Shown piece after piece: positions 10,256 to 20,730 of a stretch of DNA of 64,000 nucleotides. Below the pieces are notes generated by a model. That model saw only the letters and a program-made list of their open reading frames with translations, was not told where the DNA came from and ran no database searches. This DNA is from an alpha proteobacterium SCGC AAA015-N04 (GTDB lineage: Bacteria; Pseudomonadota; Alphaproteobacteria; Puniceispirillales; Marisalimonadaceae): positions 10,714 through 74,713 of the forward strand of contig KB910522.1 of assembly GCA_000383115.1 (NCBI GenBank), written 5' to 3'. The position numbers and the translations under genes were made by a program. Numbering within the stretch: the stretch's first letter is position 1; each line of letters starts with the position of its first letter.

Positions 10256-11137
10256 TTATTTTTTAATTGCATTTACATACATATCAAGTACATCATTTAA
10301 AGATCTTGTCTCATCGACTGTTTCTCTAGTCTCTCTAGCAATTGGTGTTTTATTTGCCAGTGACATTATATCGGCTGCACCTTCGTGAAATTTTGAGGTA
10401 ACTCCAGCATCAGAAAAAGTATTGGCAATTTCATACATTTCTCCTTCCCATCTTGCTGCATCAAGAGGAATTCTTGGAACCATCCTTTCCATTGCTGATA
10501 ATATATCAGGTTTGCTATATTCCAATTCAGCAAAATATTCAGAAGTAAGACCGAGTTTGTGAGCAGTTATCAAAACTGCTGCATGAAGTGCAAAAGTTCC
10601 TTTTGTTGCGCTAGCATAAATCATTTTCATTGCAGAAGCTTTACCTATTTCTAAACCTAAATCTTTTATTATAAATCCTTTTTTGTGGAGTAATTTAACT
10701 GGTTGAGTATTAGGTCCAGATATATACAACCTTGTTTGTCCATTTTCTACAATCGGATTGAACCCAATAATACCACCATCTATAAAATTACAAAACTTAG
10801 AGGATATTGAGTCATTGATTTTTAATGCTGTTTCAGGAGATACAGCATTGCAATCAACATAAGTAATGTGTTTTTCTTTTTTTAAAATTACATCGTTGAC
10901 TATTTTAGATTGTTGAAGAGCAAATTCAGGAGGCAGTATTGATAATATGATATCAGAATTTTCAACAACATTTTCAATCGTACCTAAATCTTCAAAACCA
11001 GAAAATTTAGCCAGTTTTTTAGTTCTAATACTTCTCTGACTTAAACAAGTTACAACTCTAAAATTATTATTTTTAAGTGCTTTTCCGCATCCATGGCCCA
11101 TATCTCCAGGCATTAATATTGCAATTGTTTTTGACAT
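10256..11137 (-). CDS. NAD(P)-dependent oxidoreductase, 6-phosphogluconate-dehydrogenase-like (DUF1932 C-terminus)
   Basis: N-terminal dinucleotide-binding fold (MPGDMGHGCGKAL); SILPPEFA; KMIYASATKGTFALH. Confidence 0.8.
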   Translation of the reverse strand: MSKTIAILMPGDMGHGCGKALKNNNFRVVTCLSQRSIRTKKLAKFSGFEDLGTIENVVENSDIILSILPPEFALQQSKIVNDVILKKEKHITYVDCNAVSPETALKINDSISSKFCNFIDGGIIGFNPIVENGQTRLYISGPNTQPVKLLHKKGFIIKDLGLEIGKASAMKMIYASATKGTFALHAAVLITAHKLGLTSEYFAELEYSKPDILSAMERMVPRIPLDAARWEGEMYEIANTFSDAGVTSKFHEGAADIMSLANKTPIARETRETVDETRSLNDVLDMYVNAIKK

Positions 11138-11157
11138 AAAATTTTAAAATAAATGTT

Positions 11158-11547
11158 TTAGTACTTTTTCATTGGGCCACCATTTTTTTCCCAATCTGGA
11201 ATCCCTCCTACATTAAGGACATTTTTATACCCCATTTCTATAAGTGTCTTACCAGTTAACGCAGCCTGGCCGCCAACTCCACAGATAAGTATTATTTCCG
11301 CATCTTTTTTAAGGTTATTATTGTAGAGTGGAGTTGCCTCATCAGCGACAAACTCAATTAGGCCTCTTGGAATTTCTAGACCATCTAAAATTGTTCCTGT
11401 TTTTTTAATATCAGAACTATCTCGTACATCTATAAAAATTGCTGATTTTGATTTATGCTTTTCAATTGCTTCCTTTACGTCAATTTTTTTCACAACTTCG
11501 TTAGCTTCTTGAAGGTAATCTTTTGCTGTTTTCATATTTTTCTCCAC
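11158..11547 (-). CDS. Rhodanese-like domain protein
   Basis: FIDVRDSSDI...IPRG...ILICGVGGQAALTGKTLIEMGYKNVLNVGGIPDWEKNGGPM. Confidence 0.88.
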   Translation of the reverse strand: MEKNMKTAKDYLQEANEVVKKIDVKEAIEKHKSKSAIFIDVRDSSDIKKTGTILDGLEIPRGLIEFVADEATPLYNNNLKKDAEIILICGVGGQAALTGKTLIEMGYKNVLNVGGIPDWEKNGGPMKKY

Positions 11548-11553
11548 TTTATT

Positions 11554-12012
11554 TTAGTTCAACTGCCCTATAAATTGTGGTTGTGTAACCGCAGTCGTCA
11601 TCCAACAATTTTTGCAATCTTTACTTACAGATGCTTTTTCTAAAAGCCATGTTAAATTGTAGCGTTTATTATCGTATGCGTCTACATTAACTGAATACGC
11701 AGCTTTGTTTTTATTTTCTTCGATTAATTTAATTTTGAATTTAGTTGAATTTAACAATATTTTATAAGATGTATCAGAAATCATTTTTTTGAAATTACCA
11801 AATGGTCCTGTATATCTCTTATTTTCTGGATGTGCAAACAGCCAACATTGGTAAATGCCAGAATTATTTTTAATTGAGTTTGTCTGAAGGGAGCTCATTT
11901 GAAGTTCAACAACTTCCACTGACGAAAATAAATCATTTGGCAAAACGTCGCTAATAGCTTTATTTATGTTGATTAAAATAAAAATAAAAGAAGAAATAAG
12001 AAATAATCGCAT
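11554..12012 (-). CDS. Hypothetical secreted protein
   Basis: Intact ORF with N-terminal hydrophobic leader; four Cys. Confidence 0.6.
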   Translation of the reverse strand: MRLFLISSFIFILININKAISDVLPNDLFSSVEVVELQMSSLQTNSIKNNSGIYQCWLFAHPENKRYTGPFGNFKKMISDTSYKILLNSTKFKIKLIEENKNKAAYSVNVDAYDNKRYNLTWLLEKASVSKDCKNCWMTTAVTQPQFIGQLN

Positions 12013-12080
12013 GTTTATCCTAGAAAAATTTAAAGTAGTTTATATATAAGGCTATATTTCTTAAATTAAATGGAGCACTA

Positions 12081-12581
12081 ATGTTTTATCAAATCTTTTT
12101 CAAAAAATTCATAAAATTTTTTACAATAATTTCTTTAAGTCAATTACTAGTGGTATCCTCCTTTGCTGCTGGAGGTGGTGGAGATGACAGTAAAAAGATG
12201 GATGTTAAATCAAATTATTACTATAAAGCGGTTAAATTAATTAATAAAAAATCATATGAAGCCGCTATAGATAATCTTCTTAAGGCTGAAAAAACCAATA
12301 AAAAAGATGCAGACATATATAATTATCTAGGGTTCTCATATAGAAAAATGGGTAATCTTGATAAAGCTGCCCAATATTATGATAAAGCTCTTAAAATTTC
12401 TCCAAAGCACAAGGGTGCTCTTGAATATCAAGGAGAAATGTTTCTTACTCAAGGAAATTTGAAAAAAGCCGAAGCTAATCTAAAAAAACTAGGTAAAATA
12501 TGTTTTCTTGGGTGTAAAGAAGAAAAAATGTTAAAAGAATCAATAATGAAGTATAATAAGGGTCAGAAGAGCTCATATTAA
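12081..12581 (+). CDS. TPR-repeat secreted protein
   Basis: Signal peptide then TPR units (ADIYNYLGFSYRKMGNLDKAAQYYDKALKISPKHKGALEYQGEMFLTQGNLKKAE). Confidence 0.85.
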   Translation: MFYQIFFKKFIKFFTIISLSQLLVVSSFAAGGGGDDSKKMDVKSNYYYKAVKLINKKSYEAAIDNLLKAEKTNKKDADIYNYLGFSYRKMGNLDKAAQYYDKALKISPKHKGALEYQGEMFLTQGNLKKAEANLKKLGKICFLGCKEEKMLKESIMKYNKGQKSSY

Positions 12582-12612
12582 ACATTATATTTTAAATAAG
12601 GGAGAATTTATA

Positions 12613-13434
12613 ATGAAACAATTTGATGAATTATCTCTCTTAGATATTGTTGATGAAGTTAAAGATGGAGATTTAGTTGGAATTCCCGCGGACTACTCGG
12701 GAGTTCCAATGAAGTTCACAAAAGAACTAATAAAACGGGGTGTAAGAGATTTAAAGCTATATTGCTTACCTTTAACCACAATACAAGGTGATATGTTAAT
12801 AGGTAGTGGATGTGTTTCAGAAATTGAAGCTGCAGCAGTAACCTTGGGTGAATTTGGTCTAGCTCCTAGATTTTCAGAAGCTGTTGAAGCAGGTCATATA
12901 TTAATAAAAGACTCCACATGCCCAGCATTGCACGCGCAACTCCAAGCTACTGAAAAATCTGTTCCATTTATGCCTCTTAGAGGGGTAATTGGCTCTGACA
13001 TACAAAAATATAGAAAAGACTGGCAAGTTATAGAAAACCCAATGAAATCTTCAGGTAACAAGAATGAACCAATCTTGTTACTTCCTGCAGTAAAATTAGA
13101 TGTATTAATATTTCATGCACCTTGTGTAGATAGAAATGGAAATGTTCAAATTGGGAGGAGACGGGAATTAGCAACTCTAGCACATGCCTCAAAAAATGTA
13201 TTTGTTACAACTGAACAAATTTTGGACATTGATTTATTTGATGATGAATTATCCGCTGCTACTTGTTTGCCGGCATTATATATTGATGGAATATCTGTTG
13301 TTAAAAATGGTGCCTGGCCATGTGCTTTGCCTGGAGTTTATGGTGCAGATAATGATGAAATTAAAAAGTACTCTATTGCTGCAAAGACACAAAAAGGCTT
13401 TGAGGATTATATGAAAACTTTTTTGTTCAATTAA
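12613..13434 (+). CDS. CoA-transferase subunit A (glutaconate CoA-transferase-like family I)
   Basis: CoA-transferase alpha-like fold sequence, paired with downstream subunit B; SD GGGAG upstream. Confidence 0.78.
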   Translation: MKQFDELSLLDIVDEVKDGDLVGIPADYSGVPMKFTKELIKRGVRDLKLYCLPLTTIQGDMLIGSGCVSEIEAAAVTLGEFGLAPRFSEAVEAGHILIKDSTCPALHAQLQATEKSVPFMPLRGVIGSDIQKYRKDWQVIENPMKSSGNKNEPILLLPAVKLDVLIFHAPCVDRNGNVQIGRRRELATLAHASKNVFVTTEQILDIDLFDDELSAATCLPALYIDGISVVKNGAWPCALPGVYGADNDEIKKYSIAAKTQKGFEDYMKTFLFN

Positions 13435-13450
13435 TTTAAGGGTTTAATTT

Positions 13451-14188
13451 TTGATTGAACTTAAAAGAGAAGAGATATTAATAAGTCAGTTAGCTGATTT
13501 GCTAGTTAATGATAAGCATATAGCCGTGGGTGCAGCATCGCCAATTCCTGGTGCCGCTGCTTTGTTAGCAAAAGAAGAAGCTAAAATACAAAATAATAGA
13601 TTAAGAGTAACAATCTTACATTCAAATAAATATAACAATTTCACTGATGGTGCTAGGGAACTATTTGATTGTGCAGCTCAAGGCAGAATAGACACGTTCT
13701 TCCTAGGAGGTGTTCAAATTGACGGCCAAGCTAATATAAATTTAGTTGGCACTGGAAGCTATGAAAATATTCAAAAGAGGTTCCCAGGTTCATTTGGATC
13801 TGCTTTAATGTACTTTGTAGTACCACAAATTATTTTATTTAGGGAAGAACATTCACCAAGAACATTGGTTAATAAAGTAGACTTTATCTCGGCGCCTGGG
13901 TTTTCTGATGAAAACATCTACAGACCTGGAGGACCGAAATTTTTATTAACAAACAGAGCTTTATTCAAATTTAACAAACAAAAAAAATGTTTCTGTCTTT
14001 TAAAAATTCATAATAATGAAAGCTTAGAAAATATCATTAAGCTTACAGGATTTAAATTTGACGTTGATGATAAAATAACAAATATGTCTATACCAAATAA
14101 AACTCGTATAGATATATTAAGAAATAAGATTTCTTATATGGTCTCAGAATTTTATCCAGAGTTTTCCGATAAGATTTGGGGTATTTAA
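13451..14188 (+). CDS. CoA-transferase subunit B
   Basis: AVGAASPIPGAAALLAK; FFLGGVQIDGQANINLVGTG typical of beta subunits. Confidence 0.82.
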   Translation: MIELKREEILISQLADLLVNDKHIAVGAASPIPGAAALLAKEEAKIQNNRLRVTILHSNKYNNFTDGARELFDCAAQGRIDTFFLGGVQIDGQANINLVGTGSYENIQKRFPGSFGSALMYFVVPQIILFREEHSPRTLVNKVDFISAPGFSDENIYRPGGPKFLLTNRALFKFNKQKKCFCLLKIHNNESLENIIKLTGFKFDVDDKITNMSIPNKTRIDILRNKISYMVSEFYPEFSDKIWGI

Positions 14189-14194
14189 CTCATA

Positions 14195-14862
14195 ATGGGA
14201 AGACCTGCACTATTAATTTTTATTTTACTTAGTACTTTTTTACTATTTTACATATATCTACAAGAAGTTTTCAATTTAGATAAATAAAAGGAACATGTTG
14301 CATTTCTGAAAACATGGGTTAGTGAAGGAATTTATATATAAAGGATTTCATTATTCACTTTATATGTAATGTTATCAGGTTTGTCTTTCCCTTTTGTACC
14401 TACTACTGGCATCGCCTCTGGAGCCTTGATTGGAGTTATTGAGGGTATAATTATAGTTTTTTTGCTTCTACGGTTGGAGCATGTATTTGTTTTTCATTAT
14501 TAAGATATTTTTCAAAAGATTTCATTAATGATAAATTTAAAATAATAAAAGTCGTTATAGACAATAAATTTAGTAAAAATGGTATAAATTATCTTTTAAG
14601 TCTTAGATTGATATCTAGTATTTCGTTTGTATTAATAAATTTAATTATGGTAGTATTACCTATTTCTTATTTAAGGTTTTACCATACAATCCAACCAGGA
14701 ATGTTTCCTGCAACAGTAATTTATGTAAATGCTGGATCAGAAATTTCAAAGGTAAATAACATTAATGACATTATGTCATTTGTACTTATTGCAAGTTTTT
14801 TTAATAGCTACTCTTCCGATTTTGATAAAGTTTTCAATAAATTATTTTACCAAGCTGAATAA
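14195..14862 (+). pseudogene. TVP38/TMEM64 (SNARE-associated/VTT domain) family membrane protein, decayed
   Basis: Stitching frames gives MGRPALLIF..LDK*KEHVAFLKTWVSEGIYI*RISLFTLYVMLSGLSFPFVPTTGIASGALIGVIEGIIIVF[fs]ASTVGACICFSLLRYFSKDF...INYLLSLRLISSISFVLINLIMVVLPISYLRFYHTIQPGMFPATVIYVNAGSEISKV; stops at 14285-14287 and 14339-14341; frameshift at T7 run 14457-14463. Confidence 0.85.
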
Positions 14863-14865
14863 GAT

Positions 14866-16806
14866 TTAGGTGTTTTTTCTGTTTTGAACTAAATTTTGAA
14901 CTACTTGTGGATCAGCTAATGTAGATACATCACCTAGCTCCTTATGTTCGTTAGCAGCTATTTTTCTAAGTATTCGTCTCATTATCTTACCTGATCTTGT
15001 TTTAGGAAGACCAGGGGCAAATTGAATTAAATCTGGAGTAGCAATGGGGCCTATTTCCTTCCTCACCCATTGTTTTAATTCTTTCAATAATTCTTCTGAT
15101 GTATCAACACCAATATTCACAGTAACATAGGCGTAAATGCCTTGACCTTTTATGTCATGTGGATATCCAACAACGGCTGCTTCAGCAACATCTGTATGAG
15201 CTACAAGAGCGGACTCAACTTCAGCGGTTCCCATTCTATGACCGGACACATTTATTACATCATCAACTCTTCCTGTTATCCAATAATATCCGTCTTCATC
15301 TCTTCTACATCCATCACCAGAAAAGTATCTTCCTGGAAAGGTTGAAAAATATGTATCTATAAAACGTTGATGGTCACCAAAGACTGTTCTCATTTGACCT
15401 GGCCAAGACATGTTTATGCATAAATTTCCTTCAGTGGCTCCTGTTAATTCTTTATTATCACTGTCAACAATCACTGGCAATATTCCAAAAAAAGGTTTTG
15501 TAGCAGAGCCTGGTTTTGTATCAGTTGCTCCTGGTAATGGAGTAATTAAAATCCCACCAGTTTCAGTTTGCCACCAAGTATCAACTACTGGACAACGTCC
15601 ATCACCAACAATATTATTATACCAATTCCATGCTTCTGGATTAATTGGTTCTCCTACACTACCTAAAATTCTAAGGCTATTTCGTTTAGCTTTTTTTACG
15701 GGTTCATTACCTTCGGCCATTAACGCTCTTATTGCTGTTGGTGCAGTGTAGAAAATGTTGACTTTATGTTTGTCTACTATTTCCCAGAACCTACTTACTG
15801 TAGGATAGTTTGGTACACCTTCAAACATCAATGTAGTAGCGCCATTTGATAATGGCCCATAAACTATGTAAGAATGTCCTGTTACCCAGCCTACATCTGC
15901 AGTACACCAATAAATTTCATTTTCCTGATAATCAAAAACATAATGGTGCGTCATAGAAGCATAAACCATATACCCCCCAGTGGTATGAAGAACTCCTTTG
16001 GGTTTTCCTGTAGATCCTGAAGTATATAATATAAACATTGGATCCTCGGCATTCATTTCAACTGGTAGAAAATTAGCGGATGCTTTTTCCATTTCTTCAT
16101 GATACCAAAAATCCTGACCATCTATCCAATTAATTTCCGCCCCTGTTCTTTTGACTACAATTGTGGTTTTGCACATTTTAGCTTTTGAAATAGCCTCATC
16201 AGCATTTGATTTTAAAGGTATTTTTTTTCCACCTCTTATACCCTCATCCGCGGTAATAATAATTGTTGAATTACAATCCTCAATTCTACCAGCTAAAGCA
16301 TCTGGAGAAAATCCACCAAATACAACCGAATGAATAGCTCCAATTCTTGTGCACGCTAACATTGCAACTGCTGCTTCTGGGATCATTGGCATGTAGATAG
16401 TAATTCTATCACCTTTTTTCGCACCAGCTTTTATTAATACATTAGAAAATTTACATACTTGTTCGTGAAGTTCTTTATAACTAATATGCTTGGATTCACT
16501 TGGGTCGTCACCTTCCCAAATAATTGCTGTATTATTACCTTTTATTTCTAAGTGTCTGTCTAAACAATTATAACTAGCGTTAAGTGTTCCATCCTCATAC
16601 CATTTGATATGAAGATCTTCTTTATTGTAGGACACATCTCTAATTTTTGTGTAAGGCTTTATCCAATCTATTCTTTTACCATGTGTTTCCCAAAATTTTT
16701 CAGGAGAAGTAATAGACTCTTTATACATTTTTTCATATTCAGCTTTATTAGCATGAGAATTTTTAATTATGTCAGAAGATGGCACATGTAATTCTTTATT
16801 ATTCAT
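14866..16806 (-). CDS. acsA: Acetyl-CoA synthetase
   Basis: [45 protein letters not shown]. Confidence 0.96.
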   Translation of the reverse strand: MNNKELHVPSSDIIKNSHANKAEYEKMYKESITSPEKFWETHGKRIDWIKPYTKIRDVSYNKEDLHIKWYEDGTLNASYNCLDRHLEIKGNNTAIIWEGDDPSESKHISYKELHEQVCKFSNVLIKAGAKKGDRITIYMPMIPEAAVAMLACTRIGAIHSVVFGGFSPDALAGRIEDCNSTIIITADEGIRGGKKIPLKSNADEAISKAKMCKTTIVVKRTGAEINWIDGQDFWYHEEMEKASANFLPVEMNAEDPMFILYTSGSTGKPKGVLHTTGGYMVYASMTHHYVFDYQENEIYWCTADVGWVTGHSYIVYGPLSNGATTLMFEGVPNYPTVSRFWEIVDKHKVNIFYTAPTAIRALMAEGNEPVKKAKRNSLRILGSVGEPINPEAWNWYNNIVGDGRCPVVDTWWQTETGGILITPLPGATDTKPGSATKPFFGILPVIVDSDNKELTGATEGNLCINMSWPGQMRTVFGDHQRFIDTYFSTFPGRYFSGDGCRRDEDGYYWITGRVDDVINVSGHRMGTAEVESALVAHTDVAEAAVVGYPHDIKGQGIYAYVTVNIGVDTSEELLKELKQWVRKEIGPIATPDLIQFAPGLPKTRSGKIMRRILRKIAANEHKELGDVSTLADPQVVQNLVQNRKNT

Positions 16807-16817
16807 TTTCTAATCCT

Positions 16818-17399
16818 TTAATATTTCAATAAGTTATCTTCTAAAATTAAATTGGCTTTTTCAATATCTTTAATTTCAAAAACCTTTTTAACTATTTCTA
16901 ATGAGAAACCTCTTCTTGAGAGAGCTCCATACCATTTATTTTTTAATTCAAATTCGTCAATTTTATTTTTTAAATTTTTTTTATAGTATATGCCAATATT
17001 CTTTTTCTTGATAAAATTTATCGCTGCGATCATTTCTGCATTTTCGTGGTTCTCATCCACATTATTAATAGCATTTTTAATTATATCGTTTGATATTCCT
17101 TTTTCTTTTAATTTGACATAAATAAATCTTTGTGACCCACCTTGACGTCTCATTGAACGAATTTTTGTCTCAGCAAAACGCTTATCATCAATGAATTTGG
17201 CTAATATCATCTCATTTTTTAAATTACTTATTATTTTAATTTTATCTAACCCATTTGAGTTCGCTTTTAAATTTGAAAGCTTTCGTTTCATTGTGTTTTC
17301 AAACTGGTGTGCTGAAACTTCATATCGAGCCAAATAAGACATTGCAGATTTTCTTAGTTTCTTTATTATTTTTTCTTCTTCGTCCATGCGAAAGTTCAT
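16818..17399 (-). CDS. recX: Regulatory protein RecX
   Basis: ARYEVSAHQFENTMKRKL, DDKRFAETKIRSMRRQGGSQRFIYVKLKEKGI typical of RecX. Confidence 0.85.
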   Translation of the reverse strand: MNFRMDEEEKIIKKLRKSAMSYLARYEVSAHQFENTMKRKLSNLKANSNGLDKIKIISNLKNEMILAKFIDDKRFAETKIRSMRRQGGSQRFIYVKLKEKGISNDIIKNAINNVDENHENAEMIAAINFIKKKNIGIYYKKNLKNKIDEFELKNKWYGALSRRGFSLEIVKKVFEIKDIEKANLILEDNLLKY

Positions 17400-17481
17400 T
17401 TAATTTTTACTAAACATAATTATTTATTAATATATATAGATTATAAAAATTATAAATATTTATATTACTGGAGAGAAATTT

Positions 17482-18291
17482 TTGGAAAATAAAAATTTTA
17501 AACTCGGTGTTAGAAGAGAAATTGGAAAAATAAATTGGACCGCTTTATTTACTTTATATATTAAAGAAGTAAAAAGATTTACGAATGTTTTTTTACAAAC
17601 TATTACAGCCCCGATGGTCACTACTTTACTTTTTGTAATTGTATTTTCAATTGCGTTTGATAGAGGTGCTGGATTTAATGACGTTCCGTTCATAACTTTT
17701 TTAGTTCCGGGATTGATTATGATGAGTGTTATCCAAAATTCTTTTGCAAATTCTTCTTCAGCTTTCATGACTGCAAAAGTACAAGGCACTATAATTGACT
17801 TACTGATGGCTCCTTTGGGGCCAATAGAAATTTTAATAGCTCACACTTTAGCTGGTGTTACAAGAGGGTTGTGTGTTTTTACAGCTTCTTTTTTATTGCT
17901 ATGGATTTTAGGAATTATTGATTTACCCAAGTATTTTATTTGGATGGTTTTATATTTAATTCAGGGAGGTATTACATTAGCTATCTTCGGAATACTTGCT
18001 GGGATTTGGGCTCAAAAATTTGATCAATTATCAATAATTTCAAATTTTATAATTCAGCCATTAGCATTTTTATCTGGTACTTTTTACTCAATAGAAAAAC
18101 TACCAGAATCTCTTAAAATTTTAGCTTATTATAATCCCATTTTTTATGCTATTGATGGTTTAAGATTTAGTTTTATTGGATTAAGTGATGCTTCACCTCT
18201 ATTAGGAAGTTTAGTTTTACTCAGTTGTAACTTTGCACTAAGTATATTGGCTTGGTATGTACTAAAAATAGGTTATAGACTAAGGTATTAG
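17482..18291 (+). CDS. ABC-2 type transporter permease (TTG start)
   Basis: FVPGLIMMSVIQNSFANSSSAFMTAKVQGTIIDLLMAPLGP; about 6 TM segments. Confidence 0.9.
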   Translation: MENKNFKLGVRREIGKINWTALFTLYIKEVKRFTNVFLQTITAPMVTTLLFVIVFSIAFDRGAGFNDVPFITFLVPGLIMMSVIQNSFANSSSAFMTAKVQGTIIDLLMAPLGPIEILIAHTLAGVTRGLCVFTASFLLLWILGIIDLPKYFIWMVLYLIQGGITLAIFGILAGIWAQKFDQLSIISNFIIQPLAFLSGTFYSIEKLPESLKILAYYNPIFYAIDGLRFSFIGLSDASPLLGSLVLLSCNFALSILAWYVLKIGYRLRY

Positions 18292-18314
18292 AGAAAAATT
18301 TTTGGAAATCTATA

Positions 18315-19463
18315 ATGAAAAAAATTCAAAAAATTGCTGGTGTTTTATCAAGTCAAGAAATTTTGGAATTGATTAATAAAAATATAATTACTAGTGAAAA
18401 TGGAATTGAAAAAGACCTAATTCAACCAGCCTCAATAGATTTAAGGTTGGGGTTGAAAGCTTGGAGAGTCCCAGCATCTTTTCTTCCAGGTAAAGAAAAT
18501 AAAGTCTCTAGTAGATTAAAAGATTTAGCCATGCACGAGTTTAGTCTTATAGATGGCGCTGTTTTAGAATGTGGATGTGTTTACATAGTAAAGCTTTTAG
18601 AGAATGTTCGTTTGACTGAAAATTTAACAGGAATTGCAAATCCTAAAAGTTCTACTGGGAGATTAGATGTTTTCACAAGACTTATTGTTGACGGTTCAAT
18701 GGAATTTGAAGAAGTTCCGGCTGGATATGAAGGACCCTTGTATGCAGAAATATCCCCAAGAACATTTTCTATATTAGTAAGAACTGGTTCTAGACTTAAC
18801 CAATTAAGGTTAAGAAGAGGGCAATCATTTACTACAGATAAAGAAATGGAAATATTGCAAGAACATGTTGGACTGGTAAGAAATCAAGATGATGTTAACC
18901 TTCCTGATAAAATTAAAAATGGCGTCCCTTTATCTGTTGATTTGGTTGGTGAAAATGGTTTGATTGGTTTCAAAGCTAGAAAATATTCTATGCTTATAGA
19001 TGTAGATAAGCCTTACAGCTATAAGAGTGAATTGTTTTGGGAAAAAATAACAGTAGAAGATCTTGTATATCAGAGAAGTAATTATCATAACAAAAAAAAT
19101 CAAGGAAGTTTAATACTAAGTCCAGATGCATTTTACATATTAGCAAGTAAAGAATATGTTTCTGTTCCATCAAAGTATGCTGCAGAAATGAGAGCCTATG
19201 ATACTAAAGTTGGAGAATTTAGAGCTCATTATGCTGGGTTTTTTGACCCTGGATTTGGTTTAACAGAATTAGGTGCCTCTAAAACCAAAGCTGTTTTGGA
19301 AGTAAGATCTCATGATGTACCTTTTTTAATAGAACAAGATCAGACAGTCTGCAGGCTTGTATATGAACCAATGTCAAATGTACCAAGCATTTTATATGGT
19401 GAAACTGGAAGCTCAAATAACTATCAAGCTCAAGGTCTAAAATTAGCCAAACATTTTATTTAA
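18315..19463 (+). CDS. dcd: 2'-deoxycytidine 5'-triphosphate deaminase, long bidomain form
   Basis: IQPASIDLRLG, ANPKSSTGRLDVFTRLI, second domain AHYAGFFDPGFG. Confidence 0.9.
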   Translation: MKKIQKIAGVLSSQEILELINKNIITSENGIEKDLIQPASIDLRLGLKAWRVPASFLPGKENKVSSRLKDLAMHEFSLIDGAVLECGCVYIVKLLENVRLTENLTGIANPKSSTGRLDVFTRLIVDGSMEFEEVPAGYEGPLYAEISPRTFSILVRTGSRLNQLRLRRGQSFTTDKEMEILQEHVGLVRNQDDVNLPDKIKNGVPLSVDLVGENGLIGFKARKYSMLIDVDKPYSYKSELFWEKITVEDLVYQRSNYHNKKNQGSLILSPDAFYILASKEYVSVPSKYAAEMRAYDTKVGEFRAHYAGFFDPGFGLTELGASKTKAVLEVRSHDVPFLIEQDQTVCRLVYEPMSNVPSILYGETGSSNNYQAQGLKLAKHFI

Positions 19464-19485
19464 AAATTCTTTTTTATTTTTTTTT

Positions 19486-19505
19486 AACAATTATTGTATA
19501 TTGTT
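19486..19505. promoter_or_regulatory. Candidate operator upstream of argD (inverted repeat AACAAT-N8-ATTGTT)
   Basis: AACAATTATTGTATATTGTT, 17/20 identical to 36932-36951 upstream of argG. Confidence 0.35.
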
Positions 19506-19527
19506 ATAATTTTATGAAAGTTTAAAT

Positions 19528-20724
19528 ATGACAATAAGCTCATCAATAATGACTACATATGGAAGAATTGATATAGCTTTTACTCATGGTAAAGGTAGTT
19601 ATTTATTCTCTGAAGATAAAAAAAAATATTTAGATTATGCCAGTGGAATTGCCGTTAATGCATTTGGACATTGTCACCCGAAATTAGTTGAGGCTTTAAA
19701 AGATCAAGCTTCGAAATTATGGCATACATCTAATCTTTACAGAATCCCAGAACAAGAAATAGTTGCAGAAAAACTTGTAGAACATTCATGTACAGATAGG
19801 GTCTTTTTCTGTAATTCTGGTGCTGAGGCGACAGAAGGAGCTGTTAAAGTTGCTAGGAGATATGCATGGGCGAATGGTGAAAAAGACAGGACCGAAATTA
19901 TTTGTGCTACTGGGGCATTTCATGGCCGTACTTTAGCAATGTTAGCTGCAAATGATAGACCATTATTTAGAGAAGGATTTGGACCATCTCCCAAAGGCTT
20001 TACTCATGTAGAATGGGGAGACATTGAAAGCTTAAATAATAAAATTGGAGATCATGTTGCAGCTATATTAGTAGAACCAGTTCAAGGAGAAGGTGGTGCA
20101 AGAAAGGCTCCTAAAGGATATCTTAAATTACTGCAAGACATAGCATCTAAAAATGGATCTTTGTTGATTTCAGATGAAGTCCAAATTGGAATGGGTAGGT
20201 CAGGCAGTCTTTTTGCTTACCAACAAGAAAATATAGAACCAGATATAATTGCGCTTGCTAAAGGTCTAGGTGGTGGTTTCCCGGTAGGAGCAGTTATGGC
20301 AAAAGCTAAAGTGGGTGATGCAATGATACCAGGTACTCACGGTAGTACGTTCGGAGGAAATCCTCTAGCAATGCGTTCGGCCAATACTGTTCTAGATCTT
20401 CTTTTAGGGGATGATTTTCTCAAAAACTTAAAAGAAAATATTGTTTATTTTGACAATAAAATGGATGTCTTAATGAGTGATGATAAGAAGAGATCTTCAG
20501 TAATATTATGCAAAAAAGGCTCAGGAATGTTGCGTGGGTTTCAATTAAAGGAGAATGTTTCTGCAGGTGATTTTGGGAATATTTCAAGAGAAAAAGGTTT
20601 GTTATTAGTAGGCGCCGCTGAAAATACTATTAGATTACTTCCACCACTTAATACCTCTAAAAAAGAAATAGATGAAGCATTCGAAATTTTAAGTGAAGTT
20701 GTTAAAGAAATTAAAAAAAACTAA
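19528..20724 (+). CDS. argD: Acetylornithine/succinyldiaminopimelate aminotransferase
   Basis: FCNSGAEATEGAVKVARRYAW, GAFHGRT, ISDEVQIGMGRSG, GSTFGGNPLA; adjacent argF. Confidence 0.93.
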   Translation: MTISSSIMTTYGRIDIAFTHGKGSYLFSEDKKKYLDYASGIAVNAFGHCHPKLVEALKDQASKLWHTSNLYRIPEQEIVAEKLVEHSCTDRVFFCNSGAEATEGAVKVARRYAWANGEKDRTEIICATGAFHGRTLAMLAANDRPLFREGFGPSPKGFTHVEWGDIESLNNKIGDHVAAILVEPVQGEGGARKAPKGYLKLLQDIASKNGSLLISDEVQIGMGRSGSLFAYQQENIEPDIIALAKGLGGGFPVGAVMAKAKVGDAMIPGTHGSTFGGNPLAMRSANTVLDLLLGDDFLKNLKENIVYFDNKMDVLMSDDKKRSSVILCKKGSGMLRGFQLKENVSAGDFGNISREKGLLLVGAAENTIRLLPPLNTSKKEIDEAFEILSEVVKEIKKN

Positions 20725-20730
20725 CATGTT

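Noticed and set aside
15142-15751. Plus-strand ORFs within acsA (15142, 15159, 15410)
   Set aside because: Shadow ORFs antisense to a clearly conserved acetyl-CoA synthetase.
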